From: Protostelium mycophagum
Lineage: Eukaryota; Evosea; Variosea; Protosteliida; Protosteliaceae
Direction of reading: 5' to 3'
Length of the DNA: 59,497 bases
NCBI GenBank assembly: GCA_002081555.1
Contig: MZNV01002491.1
Location: 1-59,497, forward strand
In this document: positions 36,326 to 48,200 of the stretch, one piece after another
Layout of the letters: each line of letters starts with the position of its first letter
How positions within the stretch are numbered: the stretch's first letter is position 1
Translations under genes and position numbers: made by a program
The notes under the pieces: generated by a model
Database searches by the model: none
What the model was told of the DNA's origin: nothing
The model's input: only the letters and a program-made list of their open reading frames with translations

Positions 36326-36541
36326 AATTTGGCACTTTCCGTATAATAAAGTGTTATCGTAAAGAGATTGAGGTTCATCATTTGGAATTAGGAACAGAAT
36401 CATCGGTTGGGTGTTGTAACAGGGGGTGCTATTTCAACATCAAACTGTCCGTCTACTCTCTTACGACAGAAAGAAAATAGCCAGAGAAATGAATGAGATT
36501 CCTTTCAGACAATGACACCATTCCTGCTCAATCGACATTCT

Positions 36542-39520
36542 TTATATTTTGGGGAGGGGCCAAGAATCCAAAATATTTCCTTCGTGACGATTTGGCAGTC
36601 CGCAATGCTTTCCAGCCGCTTCTACATCGTTGTAGTTCCAGCCTTGATGCACCTCCACGAGAGAGGCACCCTCATGCGTCCAGAACAAATCGACGGAAGG
36701 TTCTGTCCCCATGTCATAGCTACCGTGCTGCAACATTCAGTATTTCTACAACGTTGTAGATACGCTCACCATGATGTCATGATGACAACTGTTGATGATG
36801 CTGTGACCTTCTTTGAGATGTCTTTCCCAATGCTCAGACCTGCCAAAATAATAATTGAGTAAATTCTTCTCTGTCTTTGGCTTTAAGTCGCACACTGCTT
36901 GGAGCGCGTCCGTGTTGGTCCATAAATCGTTAGAACAGTGGCCGTCAGTATGGACCACCATCCTGAACATATTCAGGTTTCGTTCGGGTGAGGAGATGTC
37001 GACATACGTGTACACTGAAGAGTCGTTTCCCGCCAGAGAAATTTGCGGACTTTTTCCGACCCCAATCATCGTGGAGGGTGGGATCTGTGCATCTACAACT
37101 GATTGCGCCCCAACGCAAGTGGAAGAGAAGAATATGTTGTCGTCGGAGTTGTAGACGAGTGAAATCAAAGTCTCCCCCTTGCTGCAAACACCATCGGACG
37201 AAAAAGTGTACACGTCAAAAGACACGTCCTCCACGTCTATCTTTCTCAGAAATTTCCTCGAAATGGTGATATCTCTCACCTTGTCGTACGAGACATCTTG
37301 AAAAATCGACATTTCCGTGTTTCAAATAATTGAGACGCACCCCACATCCTTCCGTCCCATCTGCACAAAAATCAACAGTACTCATCTACAACGGACTCAC
37401 CCAAAGCCCACAGAGATTTCTCCGAAAATTCGTCTTGTTTTCCCTTCGAGAAGCGCACACCCCTATTGCTGCGCGTCTTCATCACGTTCACTAACCGCAG
37501 TTCCTCGTCAAGAAAGCCGACTTTCACGTTAGCGACACGTCCTTGCTTATCGTTAAGAAGGAAGTGGCCAAAAGATGAGTTCATCTGGGAAATTGACATG
37601 TCATTTACCTGTCAAAATGTCAGATATTGGCATCTTCTGGTCTCAAAAACTCTTACGCTTTTCGTGAGAATTGAAAAAATTTATTATAAAAATTTATAAA
37701 AAACTCACTGTAAAATTGAGGATTTTGAGCACTGATTTTGTTGTCAAATTTCCGAATAATTTACTGGCAGACATATAAGAGATGACGCTGGTGCCATCTA
37801 TCTGCTCCGCCATGATGACGTGGATTCTCTCATTCTTTTGAAACCCGAGTATTTTGGCGGGAGATTTTGAGTTAAATTTGACGTTCCAAGCCTCTCCCGT
37901 CAGATTTGCGGAGAAAACTGAAAAATTCAGAGAAAGTTCGTTGATATTTTCGTGAAATTTACCTTGGAAATGGGCGACGTCAAAATTTATCGCAAATCTG
38001 AAACCTGCGCCTTGCGCGAGTCCTTTCTGCTCGTAAAGCCCTCCCACCTAATATTTCATTCAGTTTTCTCGAAGAGAATGATCACGGTAAGCTAGCGAGA
38101 ATGACACGGTTGTTACCCAGAGATATTGCAGTGAAGAAAATCAGCAGAGCCGCAACAAACCTATGTTGTGACAATTTACAATGAAAAATTGTTTAAATTC
38201 AAATTATAAAATTGGCGGGAATTACCGCTTGTATAACATCTTGACGATCTGGCTCCCACATCAGATATGGGTACTCTTTTTGGCGGGAAAACTTGCCATA
38301 ATTAACGTCGACAAGCGGTTGAAGATAGTACAAGGGTGCGTTGTCGTCCACCTGAAATTTCATCGATATTTCTATGAATACCACGTGATGACGTCATCAC
38401 CTTCAAGTTCATGATCTGGAAACGGTCCGACCCGTTGACATGACTGTCACTGTACAGCGCTTCCTGGGGGTCCCTGCCTCAGTTATTCCTAGAACAATTT
38501 TCTTAACGTGATCACCACGTGACTTAACGCAAGATTCAAAATTCTTAACGTGATACAACTAAAGAACGTGCCTGTGGGATATCCATGTTGCGACAAGCGG
38601 TCTCCATCTGTCGGCCAGACATAATCTGGAAATATTCATTATCGTGCGTCTACAATGGCATCTACAACTCATTTGTCTCACCTTCCCGCGCCTGGGGTGC
38701 TCGTCCCGTCCAAAATAAATTCCACTGGTATTTTGTTGGTTGATGTACATCTACAACGACATCTACAACTCACCATTGAGGTTGAATTTCTGTACAGTGA
38801 GAGCAGCCTGCTCAAAAAATTGGTCCACTAAAGACAGCCATTTGGCGCTTGTTGGTGTGCCGTCGCATGGATCAAAACGGTCGAGTAATTTGAAACATGG
38901 CGCGATGTAGATTCGCTCTGTTCCCTTGTACAGTTACTTCTCCATCATCAATTGGCGCCAAAATATAATTTTGAATTTTGAATTGATGAAGATTCAGAGG
39001 TGAAACGTGTGCTTACTGCAAACCATTGTCGGTAAGAAGGATCAGAGATGATCTCCAATACATTGAATGATGTATTATAATTTGTCCTTGACATCACTGG
39101 ATCGTCGTGCGTCATCAGCTGGACACTTCAGATGAGGATCAATTTCAACACTATTACTAGACAACCCCTTGGATCTGATTTCTCAGAAGCAGGAATGTTC
39201 TGTTGAACTTTGCAGATGGAGACATCATCTATATTTTCAGAGTTGAAGGGCCAATTCAGATCAATCTTCAACCATTTGGCGCCCTTCTTCAAGGTCTGTC
39301 TCCACTCACGTAAATCATCCCAACTATGAATCTGGTAACCTAATTTCTTGTCATCCAAACATCAAACAATCAATGCAAGACCTATCGTGGTTCTGATGTC
39401 GATATCTGGTTGGAAAAGTTTCTCTCCAAGATCAGACTTCAGAGAAGACTTCAAGGAGGACCCTCCCTCGACCAGTGATACGACGAGGACAATGACAAAC
39501 AGCAGAGCAGATCGATCCAT
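36542..39520 (-). CDS. Secreted phosphodiesterase-like (PLC/GDPD-type TIM barrel) protein
   Basis: The start at 39520 gives MDRSALLFVIVLVVSLVEG, a signal peptide. The segment GYQIHSWDDLREWRQTL..GAKWLKIDLNW followed by CQLMTHDDPVMSRTNYN resembles the metal-binding start of glycerophosphodiester or PLC-like phosphodiesterase barrels (acidic IDLNW, His-Asp-Asp). Later exons encode DPCDGTP, NTSGIYFGRDEHP, EYPYLMWEPDRQDV and a C-terminal part rich in beta-like segments, ending WPLPKI with TAA at 36542-36544. Many introns are 35-60 nt; one (36728-36769) contains a perfect TCTACAACGTTGTAGA palindrome. E2F-like TTTTGGCGGGAA words lie in or next to introns at about 37851 and 38278. The precise substrate is unknown; the family assignment rests on limited motif similarity. 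Confidence 0.55.
36745..36760. repeat. 16-bp palindrome TCTACAACGTTGTAGA filling the centre of a 42-nt intron
   Basis: The two halves are head-to-head copies of the TCTACAAC word. The host intron (36728-36769 on the minus strand) has a GTGAGC donor and a TTGCAG acceptor, so the palindrome itself is not a splice site. A related TACAACGTTGTA occurs at 55575-55586, where its right half supplies the acceptor. Confidence 0.85.
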
Positions 39521-39610
39521 GTCGATTGTGCCCGCGCAGGAATGAACAGATTCTTTCCGATCCTCAATATCGGGAAGTCCATCACATCAACCCCACGCAG
39601 ATGGGCCACT

Positions 39611-39742
39611 TTAGCGTGTGCATCCTCTTGAATCTCCGGTATTGTTGTACCAATGCAAAAGGAGGAAGTCCTTGTTCAATAGATTCAGATCAAAGGTCGC
39701 AGCTGTAATTATCACAAAGACAGCGCAACAGCCAACTTGCAT
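39611..39742 (-). CDS. Possible tiny secreted peptide (43 aa)
   Basis: ATG at 39742 gives MQVGCCAVFVIITAATFDL, a signal-like start, and the frame closes with TAA at 39611-39613. It lies upstream of the phosphodiesterase-like gene on the same strand. No homology is recognised. It might be a 5' exon of another transcript or chance. The surrounding 39743-40104 shows nothing else I can support. Confidence 0.22.
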   Translation of the reverse strand: MQVGCCAVFVIITAATFDLNLLNKDFLLLHWYNNTGDSRGCTR

Positions 39743-40104
39743 CTCAGGGTTCACAAAATTGTGAGATCTCACGGATTCCGTTCATAAAGGTGGTGGTTAT
39801 AACAGCTTCTAAAGAAAGGTGCATCAGATAAGTGAACGAGATGTGAAGAAATAGCATAGAGAACCTGGTTTCCTTCATGCATGCGTGAGTCCTGCGTATT
39901 GTTGTGTTGTAAATTTTCAACTTGAAAAAACAGAAGACAATCCTCCGCAACACAACCGAAGCAACTCCAAACAATACAAACAAACAACTATTCAGTGAGC
40001 ACTCTCATAATTCATCCTCTATATGAGATCTTCGTGTTCCGCTCTGACGGTATCGAGTATGATGTTTGTGACGTCATACAGATTTAAACGAGAGAACGAA
40101 CATA

Positions 40105-41939
40105 ATGAGCTTTCGAGTATTAACACCTGCTTTCCGTCTCTCTGTACCAGGCAGAAGAATACCTCAACGTCCCATTTTCTCTCAGATTCAGCCAAGGTGA
40201 ACTGTCATTTTTCAACAGTGTCACTCACCTGTTCAGCCGTTCTATTTCGTTCAGCAGAGTCTGTAGAGATCAACAGCCGCGCTCTGATAAATTCCAATCA
40301 GAGCTCAATGTGTCTGCTGCTACAAGCAAGGGTGCCCAACCCAACAAGGTCTGTATGATCACTCTACCTATGTCTAATTCCAACCGACAATACATTCAAT
40401 GACATACACCAGGAGAAATTAATTGCCCAAGAACAAAGAGGGGAGAAATTACACAGCCTTTTGAAGTCGGTCTCCGTCCAAAAGATGTTAGACACCAAAG
40501 GCAGCACCACCGTCATTGTGGTCGATGAAAATGATACCGTGTTTGACGCCGTTAAGAGCATGAGCGAGAAGGGTGTCGGTGCCGTGGTCGTATCTTCGAA
40601 GGGCAAGGTAAGAAGTCTGTCTCCAAACAAACAAAGATATAAAACCACTGGGGTAGGGCTGCTCTGCAGCAGAGATAATACCGCGGCACAGCCGCAGCAG
40701 TGGTATTGTAGCGGCGGTACCTATCCTACCTCAGCAGTCTTAGAGCTGTAGCTCTGCTTTGTTAAATAGCCGTTGTAAACGGCCACAATCATCCAAACCG
40801 CGTGCTCTTGTAACCTTACCGCGAAAATCACGTTCAGGGATGCAGCACTGATGAACACAGCCCAGAGGAATTTTCACCGAGAGAGATTACATGACGAAGC
40901 TCATCTTGAAGGGAAGGGACAGTAAACAAACACCTCTTAAGGACGTCACAGAGTACTCTCTGAGCACCGTCACAGCTTCCACCTCTTTAGACGAATGTGC
41001 CTCATTGATGGTCAAAAAGATCATCCGTCATCTTCCCATCGTCGGTATGTTAACGTGAAATGTTCGGTTGGGACGTGAGTGACACGGTAAGGGGAAGACG
41101 GGAGCTTGGTGGGTATGATGTCAGTACGAGATGTCGCGGAGCACATGGTCGAAGCTGGTTTCCTAGCAACAGACCTTAAGCTCGCCAAGAGTGAGTTCAT
41201 CTGATTTCATCATCATGTCTTAAAGACATTCCTTGAACACAATTCAATCCTGGAATTTCCAAAAATAAACTGACTGGTTGTAGATCCAGACACCGTGGAA
41301 GACGTGTTCAATCAATTGGGACGCATCAGCTCTGAAGAGTGTTTTGTGCAGAGCGGCGACTCTGTGTTGAAAGCCTTGGAGCTTATGGACAAGCATAGAA
41401 TCGGTGCTGTCTTTGTCCTTGAAGGCCAAAAGCTCGTCGGAATTTTCACCGAAAGAGATTACTTGCACAAGGTCCGACTACAAGAGAAGGTATGGCAGGT
41501 TGTAGATGATAAATTTCTCTGAAAAAGATCAGGCGTCCAAGAACACTCTGGTGGAAGATGTCATGACCAAAAAGGTGAGATATCGCATCTGAATTTTACT
41601 GAAATTTCGGAGGTCGTGGTGGTGTCTCCTGCAGAGCAGATTGGCAAATGCCTTGACGTGATGGTGAAGGGAAAGTTTAGAAATCTACCCGTCGTGCCAA
41701 TGGTCGGTGATGAAGTGAGTTGACGTCAACATCAATCGACATCATCATCATCACATCCTCTTTGTGCGACTAGAACTGTTGATTCTGTGGCTTAGTCGAC
41801 CATCTACAATTTGGTCTACAACACTGACGGGGCATAGGTGGATAGCGGGGAGTACCGCACAGTCATGGGCATCATCACGTTAGTCGATGTCATCCGATTC
41901 CTCTACCAACTGGGGCAAGCTTCCGCGCAGAAGATGTGA
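40105..41939 (+). CDS. Mitochondrial protein with four CBS domains (tandem CBSX-like)
   Basis: Start ATG at 40105. The first exon (MSFRVLTPAFRLSVPGRR..) and the second (SRSISFSRVCRDQQPRS) are Arg/Ser-rich without acidic residues, a typical mitochondrial presequence. Two CBS pairs follow: pair one (VSVQKMLDTKG, TVFDAVKSMSEKGVGAVVV, GIFTERDY, then SLDECASLM, IIRHLPIV, GMMSVRDVAE) and pair two (SVLKALELMDKHRIGAVFV, GIFTERDY, then CLDVMVKGKFRNLPVV, MGIITLVDVIRFL). CBS pairs bind adenosine nucleotides; the closest known design is plant mitochondrial CBSX3, which has a single pair. Introns include one of 253 nt (40608-40860) with a hairpin cluster and one ending TGACTGGTTGTAG at 41284. The stop is TGA at 41937-41939; AATAAA is at 41946-41951. 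It could act as an energy sensor in mitochondria. Confidence 0.85.
40645..40783. repeat. Nested hairpin cluster in the long CBS-gene intron
   Basis: An outer stem GGTAGG (40652-40657) pairs with CCTACC (40725-40730). Inside are GCTGC-TCT-GCAGC (40658-40670) and AATACC/GGTATT (40677-40682 with 40702-40707) enclosing GCGGC-ACA-GCCGC (40683-40695). Then come AGAGC-TGTA-GCTCT (40742-40755) and GCCGTT-GTA-AACGGC (40769-40783). Loops are mostly 3 nt. Confidence 0.8.
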
Positions 41940-42311
41940 ATGTAAAATAAATGTGGCAAAGCAATATGAGACATTATGCTTCCAATGCGCCGTCCATGGA
42001 AGTGATAAGGAAGCGGTAATGACCGAGATACGCCAAAGAGACCTCGCCTCAACAAATGCAGTCGGTTCTGCTCGTGTGATTGTCTAATTGAATCTTGTCC
42101 CAAAATGGAAGATCAACAAAATGGGCTGAGCGTGTCGCATTACAGTGGAGAAGCGCCCAGCCTCTTAGAAGTTTCGGAATGCCAAGAATGTTTTCCATAC
42201 ACTGATTTTCGGCTTCTCATCGTCTTGACGACCCTTTGAAAAATGTGAGAACATTAACGGATGAAATCACAGATTCATATGTTGTGCTCTATTTAAATAC
42301 AGCAAAGAGCA
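41940..42311. other. Intergenic, convergent between CBS gene and small secreted protein gene
   Basis: 372 bp containing the two 3' flanks. Apart from AATAAA at 41946-41951 I see no gene, repeat or RNA here. Confidence 0.5.
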
Positions 42312-42578
42312 TCAGAGGTCGGCCTTACGAGCGCTTCTCTTCTTGTCCTTGCCATCCCTCTTCTGTGGGTTGTTCTTCAAAAGCTGTTGAGTCTTCGCAT
42401 TCTCTGAATGCGACGGGGAGGTCATGCTCGGCCCGAGCCCACGATAGCCTTGTGACCTTCTATTTCTCTGGTTGTTGGTGTCTATTTGCATCCCCTCCTT
42501 AAGTGCAGCTGCTGAAGGCACAGCACAAGAGATGATTAAGACCAAGGCGAAGGCTAAAGCGAGTAGTGTGAACCTCAT
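42312..42578 (-). CDS. Small secreted protein (88 aa)
   Basis: The ATG at 42578 begins a strong signal peptide (MRFTLLALAFALVLIISC, cleavage probably after AAA near residue 25). The mature part is about 60 residues, without Cys, polar and basic (NNPQKRDGKDKKRS), and looks disordered. It is intronless. No family is recognised. It is divergent from DNA polymerase epsilon subunit B, with 345 bp between the starts. A role as a secreted peptide or matrix component is only a guess. Confidence 0.6.
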   Translation of the reverse strand: MRFTLLALAFALVLIISCAVPSAAALKEGMQIDTNNQRNRRSQGYRGLGPSMTSPSHSENAKTQQLLKNNPQKRDGKDKKRSARKADL

Positions 42579-42923
42579 GTTGCACGGAGCTTGACGACTT
42601 CAGAAATGCTCGAAACCGACCGCCAAATCGCGCCGACATCTCAGGATATCGTTCCCAACACCCAGATGTCTACAACGAGATGCTTTTTGTGTTTTTAAGC
42701 TTCTCTGAAGGCTGGCCGTAGCCTCATGCGCTGGAGATATGCCATCACAGGTGGGCCCATATCTCAAGACATTTTCTAACGAATTCAGCATCTAGAGATC
42801 TCTTTACGGCTAAAAGATTCGTAGTTCTTTCAAAAAGGAATCTGTGCGGAGGCGTTTGGTGTGTTTTAGTTGCGTTGTAGATTGATTTCCCGCCAAAAAA
42901 CTCGAGCTGCGGGAATTTGAAAG
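42579..42923. other. Divergent promoter region between the secreted protein and POLE2
   Basis: A minus-strand ATG frame at 42600-42791 (63 codons) has no recognised similarity and contains a possible GTTGTAG acceptor, so it may be chance or part of a 5' UTR. Close to the POLE2 start there is TTTCCCGCCAAAA at about 42888-42900, which matches the E2F consensus and would suit a replication gene. Confidence 0.45.
42888..42900. promoter_or_regulatory. E2F-like site upstream of POLE2
   Basis: TTTCCCGCCAAAA lies about 24-36 bp before the POLE2 ATG. The E2F/DP consensus is TTTSSCGC, and replication genes are classic E2F targets. The same word is scattered in introns throughout the window, so its specificity here is uncertain. 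Confidence 0.45.
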
Positions 42924-45022
42924 ATGGCCGCACCACCGATCCGCATTATCGATGCTGAGGACTTCCCACAGTATAAATGGAATACAGAGAGGAAACTCTA
43001 TCGAATGTAACATGACATGTGATTAAAATGACTGAACTCTCAGGGTTCCAGAGGATGAAAAGAGGAGACAACATCACGGGACAGCAGATGATCGGACAGC
43101 AATGTTTAGAGATAGGTGATTCATCTCAACATAACTACGTTGCTCATTATAACAATTCCAGGTATTATCTCGCCTACAACAAAGCCAAAAGACATCCACT
43201 TTTCAGCACTGCAAAGAGAAAGACAGAAGTGAGTCAATTGTCTCAACTCTAATGCATCACCTTTGTTTTGGAAATCATCACCAAGAATGGTCACAATCTT
43301 AGAAACAATCAACCCCGGTGATTCCCAGTTTGATGATGCAGAAAATCCCACAATTATGTTTTGTTGTCCAAGCACGATTCACCACAAAATGAACGTCAGC
43401 CATCATTTTTTGACCTCCACAGCTGACACCCATCGACGCATTGTTGGGTTCGCCTGGTGTAAAATTCATCCTTGGAATGCTCACGCAACTGAAAGAAGGC
43501 CAATTTTATCTGGAAGATTTGAAAGGCAATGTCCCCGTGTCGTTTGAACGCGCCGATTTCTCACCAGGATTCATGGTGGAGGGTATGTCGACGTTAATTA
43601 GTTTTATTGATATGGGAATGTCTCAAATCTTTGTGATTTGTCGACAATGATATACAGCCTCCACAAAAAATCAAGAATTCACCAGTGTACAATCAAAACA
43701 CTTTCGTTAATCTATTTTTAGGATCATTTGTAGTCGCGGAGGGGACATATTCCGATGGTGAAAACAAATTTCATATCATATCCATGTCCACCGCCTTGGG
43801 CGAGTCCCGCGAAAATTCCAAGAGATTTCTGGCTGGCCTTGACTTATTTGCCCCTGCTGTGGTCAAAACAAGTAAGATATCATCTCATGACATGACATCT
43901 AAATTTTCCAGCAAAGTCCAAGTATGGCATGTTTAGATCTGAGGCAAGCGAACAGCAGGAGGATATCCCCGAAGACGCCGAGATCCTGCTGTTGTCTGAG
44001 GTCCATCTGGATGATGACAAGGTCATCAACAAGATACACTCATTGTTGTCAGCGTATGATGAAGAGGACGAAAAAGTGCCAGATGTGATCGTTTTTATGG
44101 GAAATTTCACGAGTAATACCAAGACTTTTTCCAAGAATATTCAGGTAATTTTCTATTTATAGAATGAGATTTTCAGAAAAAACTGACCATTTTCAGGATC
44201 TACAACAAGGCTTTTCCCGCCTAACGGACATGCTCGTCCATTTCCCGCGCGTTTCTGCTGAAGCACAATTTGTGTTTGTCCCTGGGCCCACAGATCCAGG
44301 AGGTAACTTGGCGGGAGTTCTACCCCTCCCTCCCCTCCCCGTATCCTTAACGCGAGACCTTCGCGATAAGATACCGAGCGCTAAATTCACCAGCAACCCT
44401 TGCAGGTTCGACCTCGACATTTTTTCAACTAGAAATATCGAATTTTCTTCGAAAATATTGAAATTTCGCAGGATCAGATTTTACGGCCAAGATATCACAA
44501 TTTTACGTGAGGACCTCTTGAATAAAATGCGTAGGCATTGTATAACAGCTCCAAGGGACTCGGAGGAATGTACTGAGCCCACTCTACATGTGAGTCACGT
44601 TTACTACCGCGTCAGAACGTGTCACCTTACCGTGCCCTCACCACACTCATCAAAACACCCCTCATTATATCTCTTCATCAACTTTTCATTCATTGCTTAA
44701 TGATGATGCAGTTGGTGAAGACAGTTTGCGAAGGAGGACACCTCTGTCCTCTTCCAGTCAACATCAGACCCGTACATTGGAATTTTGACCAAGCATTGCA
44801 CCTCTTTCCGCTCCCTGACACGCTCATTCTTGCCGACCGTTACGAGCAATACGACCATACCGTACGCATTTGAATTTCAAAAGTCCGGTTGGCGGGAAAC
44901 TGACCGTTTCGCAGCACGAGAAAACGGTGGTCTTTAATACTGGATCTTTTGCAAGCGATTTCAGCTTTGTCAGCTACTTCCCTTCAGATAAGACAGTAGA
45001 ATATTCCAGAGTAAATGAATAA
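42924..45022 (+). CDS. POLE2: DNA polymerase epsilon subunit B
   Basis: Second subunit of the leading-strand replicative polymerase. ATG at 42924 (MAAPPIRIIDAEDFPQY). The N-terminal block (YYLAYNKAKRHPLFS) and GSPGVKFILGMLTQLKEGQFYLEDLKG, VEGSFVVAEGTYSDG and FVFVPGPTDPGG follow the subunit-B order: OB-fold, then a phosphoesterase-like fold. The last block is FASDFSFVSYFPSDKTVEYSRVNE, with TAA at 45020-45022. The phosphoesterase-like part has non-catalytic substitutions, as is normal for B subunits (LLSEVHLDD, VFMGNF). About nine short introns are visible. AATAAA lies at 45043-45048. An E2F-like word is just upstream of the start. The delta subunit POLD2 is less likely because the YLED/EGTY pattern and C-terminal FSFVSYFP motif suit epsilon. 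Confidence 0.88.
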
Positions 45023-45290
45023 CTAAATATTGAATCACCAACAATAAAACTGAATTAAAGGTCCTCCTTAGTCCTTTTCATACTGCGATTCTAAGGTTCC
45101 AAGAGTCTCTCCCACCATCTCTATGCCCATTTGGTCAATTTCTTAAGGCATGAAGATGCACATGTAAAGCATTCCCACTTACGTCTGATACCCGGTGAAA
45201 TTTGATTGACATCACCGAAGTCGTAATTGAACAGTTCTTTTTTGTCCTGTTCTTTAGGTGCACAACCTCATTACTGGGCAGGTGATTGGA
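45023..45290. other. Intergenic between POLE2 and surface-protein gene
   Basis: Contains the POLE2 AATAAA at 45043-45048 and the upstream flank of the next gene. No other feature is seen. Confidence 0.4.
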
Positions 45291-48200
45291 ATGATGCCTG
45301 GATCAATCAGGTTGCTTCTCGTGATTTTTGGACTGGTCAACTCAAGGTTGTGCTCATTCTCTGTCAACTGTAACACAGTCGATCTTGCTCAGGTGCATTT
45401 GATGGCTATTGTCCTATTGTCGCTGAGTATACTAGGAACAATGTTGGAGCTGTGATGGAACTCTGTCCTCACCTTCAGGGATTGATGATTTGGACATTTC
45501 AGGAACGCAAATCGCAGTTCTTAGGGTATGCTGCCAAACATTCTCAAGTTAATGATGTCGCAGTTACGCAGCCAGAACATGACTCTCACTGCAAGAAGCA
45601 TCACAGTCCTTTGGTAATCTGACTCGGAAAAGGTGAAATCTCATTTCTGTCAGGGCCGATTGGACTTTAGAGGGTGTCACACTCAATTCTGCAACGCAAG
45701 TTTCCTTCAGCAACATGGCCGCAACAAACACAATTCTGTCCAAAATTCACTTTGATGTGGGCAGTGAGCACTTACACTTGGGTACAAAATTGCTGATGAG
45801 CACCAGGTACACTTAACATCAGCACAGCCATTTCTTCCTCAAACATCACCTCTGATGGTCTGATCAATCTGAAAGGAAGCCTATTGGTTTCTGGTGAATA
45901 TCATCCTCTTCGTACATTACATCTCACCATGGCAGGAACTCATATGGTTGTAAATGGTGTGCTGAAAAGTACCGGAGAGGTGTCACTTCTTGATGGAGAA
46001 ACAAGCAGTTACATTGATCTCAAACCAAGATCTACTTTTGATTCACGATCCACAAAAAACTTCACCAGCATGGTGAGTGCTTTTGCCAACCATAGCTTAC
46101 ATCATCGCAGGTCCTCTTCAAATCCTTCAAATCAGAATGGATGGCTGGGGAAATTTGCAACTTTCACAGCCTTTTTGTGTGTGATTTTGTAAGTTCTCAG
46201 ATCAGAGTCTCCGAAATCAACTTGATGCCTGGTGGTCATTCGGTGTTTAGAGGGGATTGGAGGTCCCACAACCAATTTATTGTGAAGAGTAATCACACCT
46301 TGCATGTGATCAACACAACAGTGAGTCGACATCAACATGTTGTGATGATTGGTATAGATGGGTGGCGTCTTGACGGTACTGGGAAAGTTAGTTGTAGAAG
46401 GTCGAATGATGCTCTCTGGTTATTCCGATCATTTACAATTGTACAGTAGTAACGCCACGTTCTGTACATCTACAACGGGCAAGTTGTAATCACTTGAAAA
46501 ACCTGACAGTTTTAAAGCGCAATTATTTGTCACCGGGCTCGATCTACAACGGACCGCAGTCATAGGTAATACTTAAATGTCATCACCCATATTGAAATAT
46601 CATTGAATTCTACAGGACATTGGAACTTTATATTCCAGCCATGGGTAATCGCAAGCCTCATTAACATAGATATATCACCGAATTCGTCTCTACAACTGCG
46701 CAACCCCCTCAAAACCTTGACCATCCAAAACATCACTGGTGAAGGACAATTATACATCAACCAGTATACAATCAAATCAGACACCAATTTGGACGCACAG
46801 AATGTATATATTGAGACACTCATCTGTTCGAAGGCTGACGGTAGGTTTGTTTTTTGTGGGTCCTCTTAACACGCTCAGCATTAAAAAGATTGAATATCAG
46901 CGGAAGCTGTGCAGTGATCAATGATATCATGATCAACCCTGAGAATCAGATATCTTACCAGAGTTGGCAAGACATCACGATTGTAGAGGTGAGATGAGCG
47001 TGAGACATCATTTATGACAGGGACAGATGACATCTGGCAACCTCACCTTATTATCTGGTGTTCGAACTACGGGAGTATTTGGCGCCAATTACGGATGTCA
47101 AGATATCACATATCACGTGTCTAAAAATAGCATCAAGGTCAGCCTGACGCCACCTGTCCCTCTAGTAAAATTTAATTCTGAATATATTGAACCAACACGC
47201 CGAATTGTTGAGTTCGAGATGACCAGGTACAATTCATACCGGCAATATCTCACTCACACTTGCAGCTGCCTTAAAATGCTTGATAGCTGTACATTGAACT
47301 ATAAAAATCTCACATGGTCATCGGTATGTACATCGTGTCATTTTGACATTTTGACATTTCTGTCAGACTGTGAAGTACTTGTGCATATTATCACTTCCTC
47401 TTGTTATGGACGAAGAACCAGGTGGCTGTATGCCAATTCAAGTAAAGGTGGTGATAACAGGTAGTAACAGTAGTGCCACTTTCCATTCACTCCCAACCAT
47501 TCATGAGGTGAAAAACGCGGGAAATCTTGCACTGAAGAGTGGCAGTTGACGCCAGACGCATTCGCGATTCCACCAAAGTTACAGATCGACATCACGACAC
47601 AAAATCAGCAGCTCGACGAACCGCAAATACTGGCTCTTCACTGGAACGCATCTGAAGTGTCAATGATGGTGTGTCTACGTGAGATGATGCAAGACTCATG
47701 ATCAACAGACGAGATGTGGAGTGCCGCCCAGCAAACTGGCTCTGGTTCTTGATGAATGGATTGTAATATCGTTTGCTGTGGATACTGGCATTCTTAACAC
47801 TCCTTATACATACAGCCGGTGCAATGTGAGTCACGAGCACTTCTGGAGCTGAAATGTTCAGTACAACAAGGTGAATGTCGCACTCGTCTACAACACTACA
47901 CTTGGGAAGTTTGTGTCCGCGTACCAGAATTTCTCTTATGCCTTTGGGTACCATAGAATAGCGGTACGTGTTGTGATATCATAAAGATTATACTAGTCTT
48001 CTGAGTATTTTCTGAAGGAGTGTCAGGACGTCTTAGAACCCACACGTACAAATGGAAACAGCAGTACTCATTTCATATTCCAGTTTCAGAATCTCTGCGA
48101 CTGCCACAACAATTTTGTTGTTGTGTCGGGGGAAGAAAAATATTCGCAGTCCCCTTTATCTTTTGCCGGCCGTGTTGATGTGTTTCTTTCACCAGGAGAA

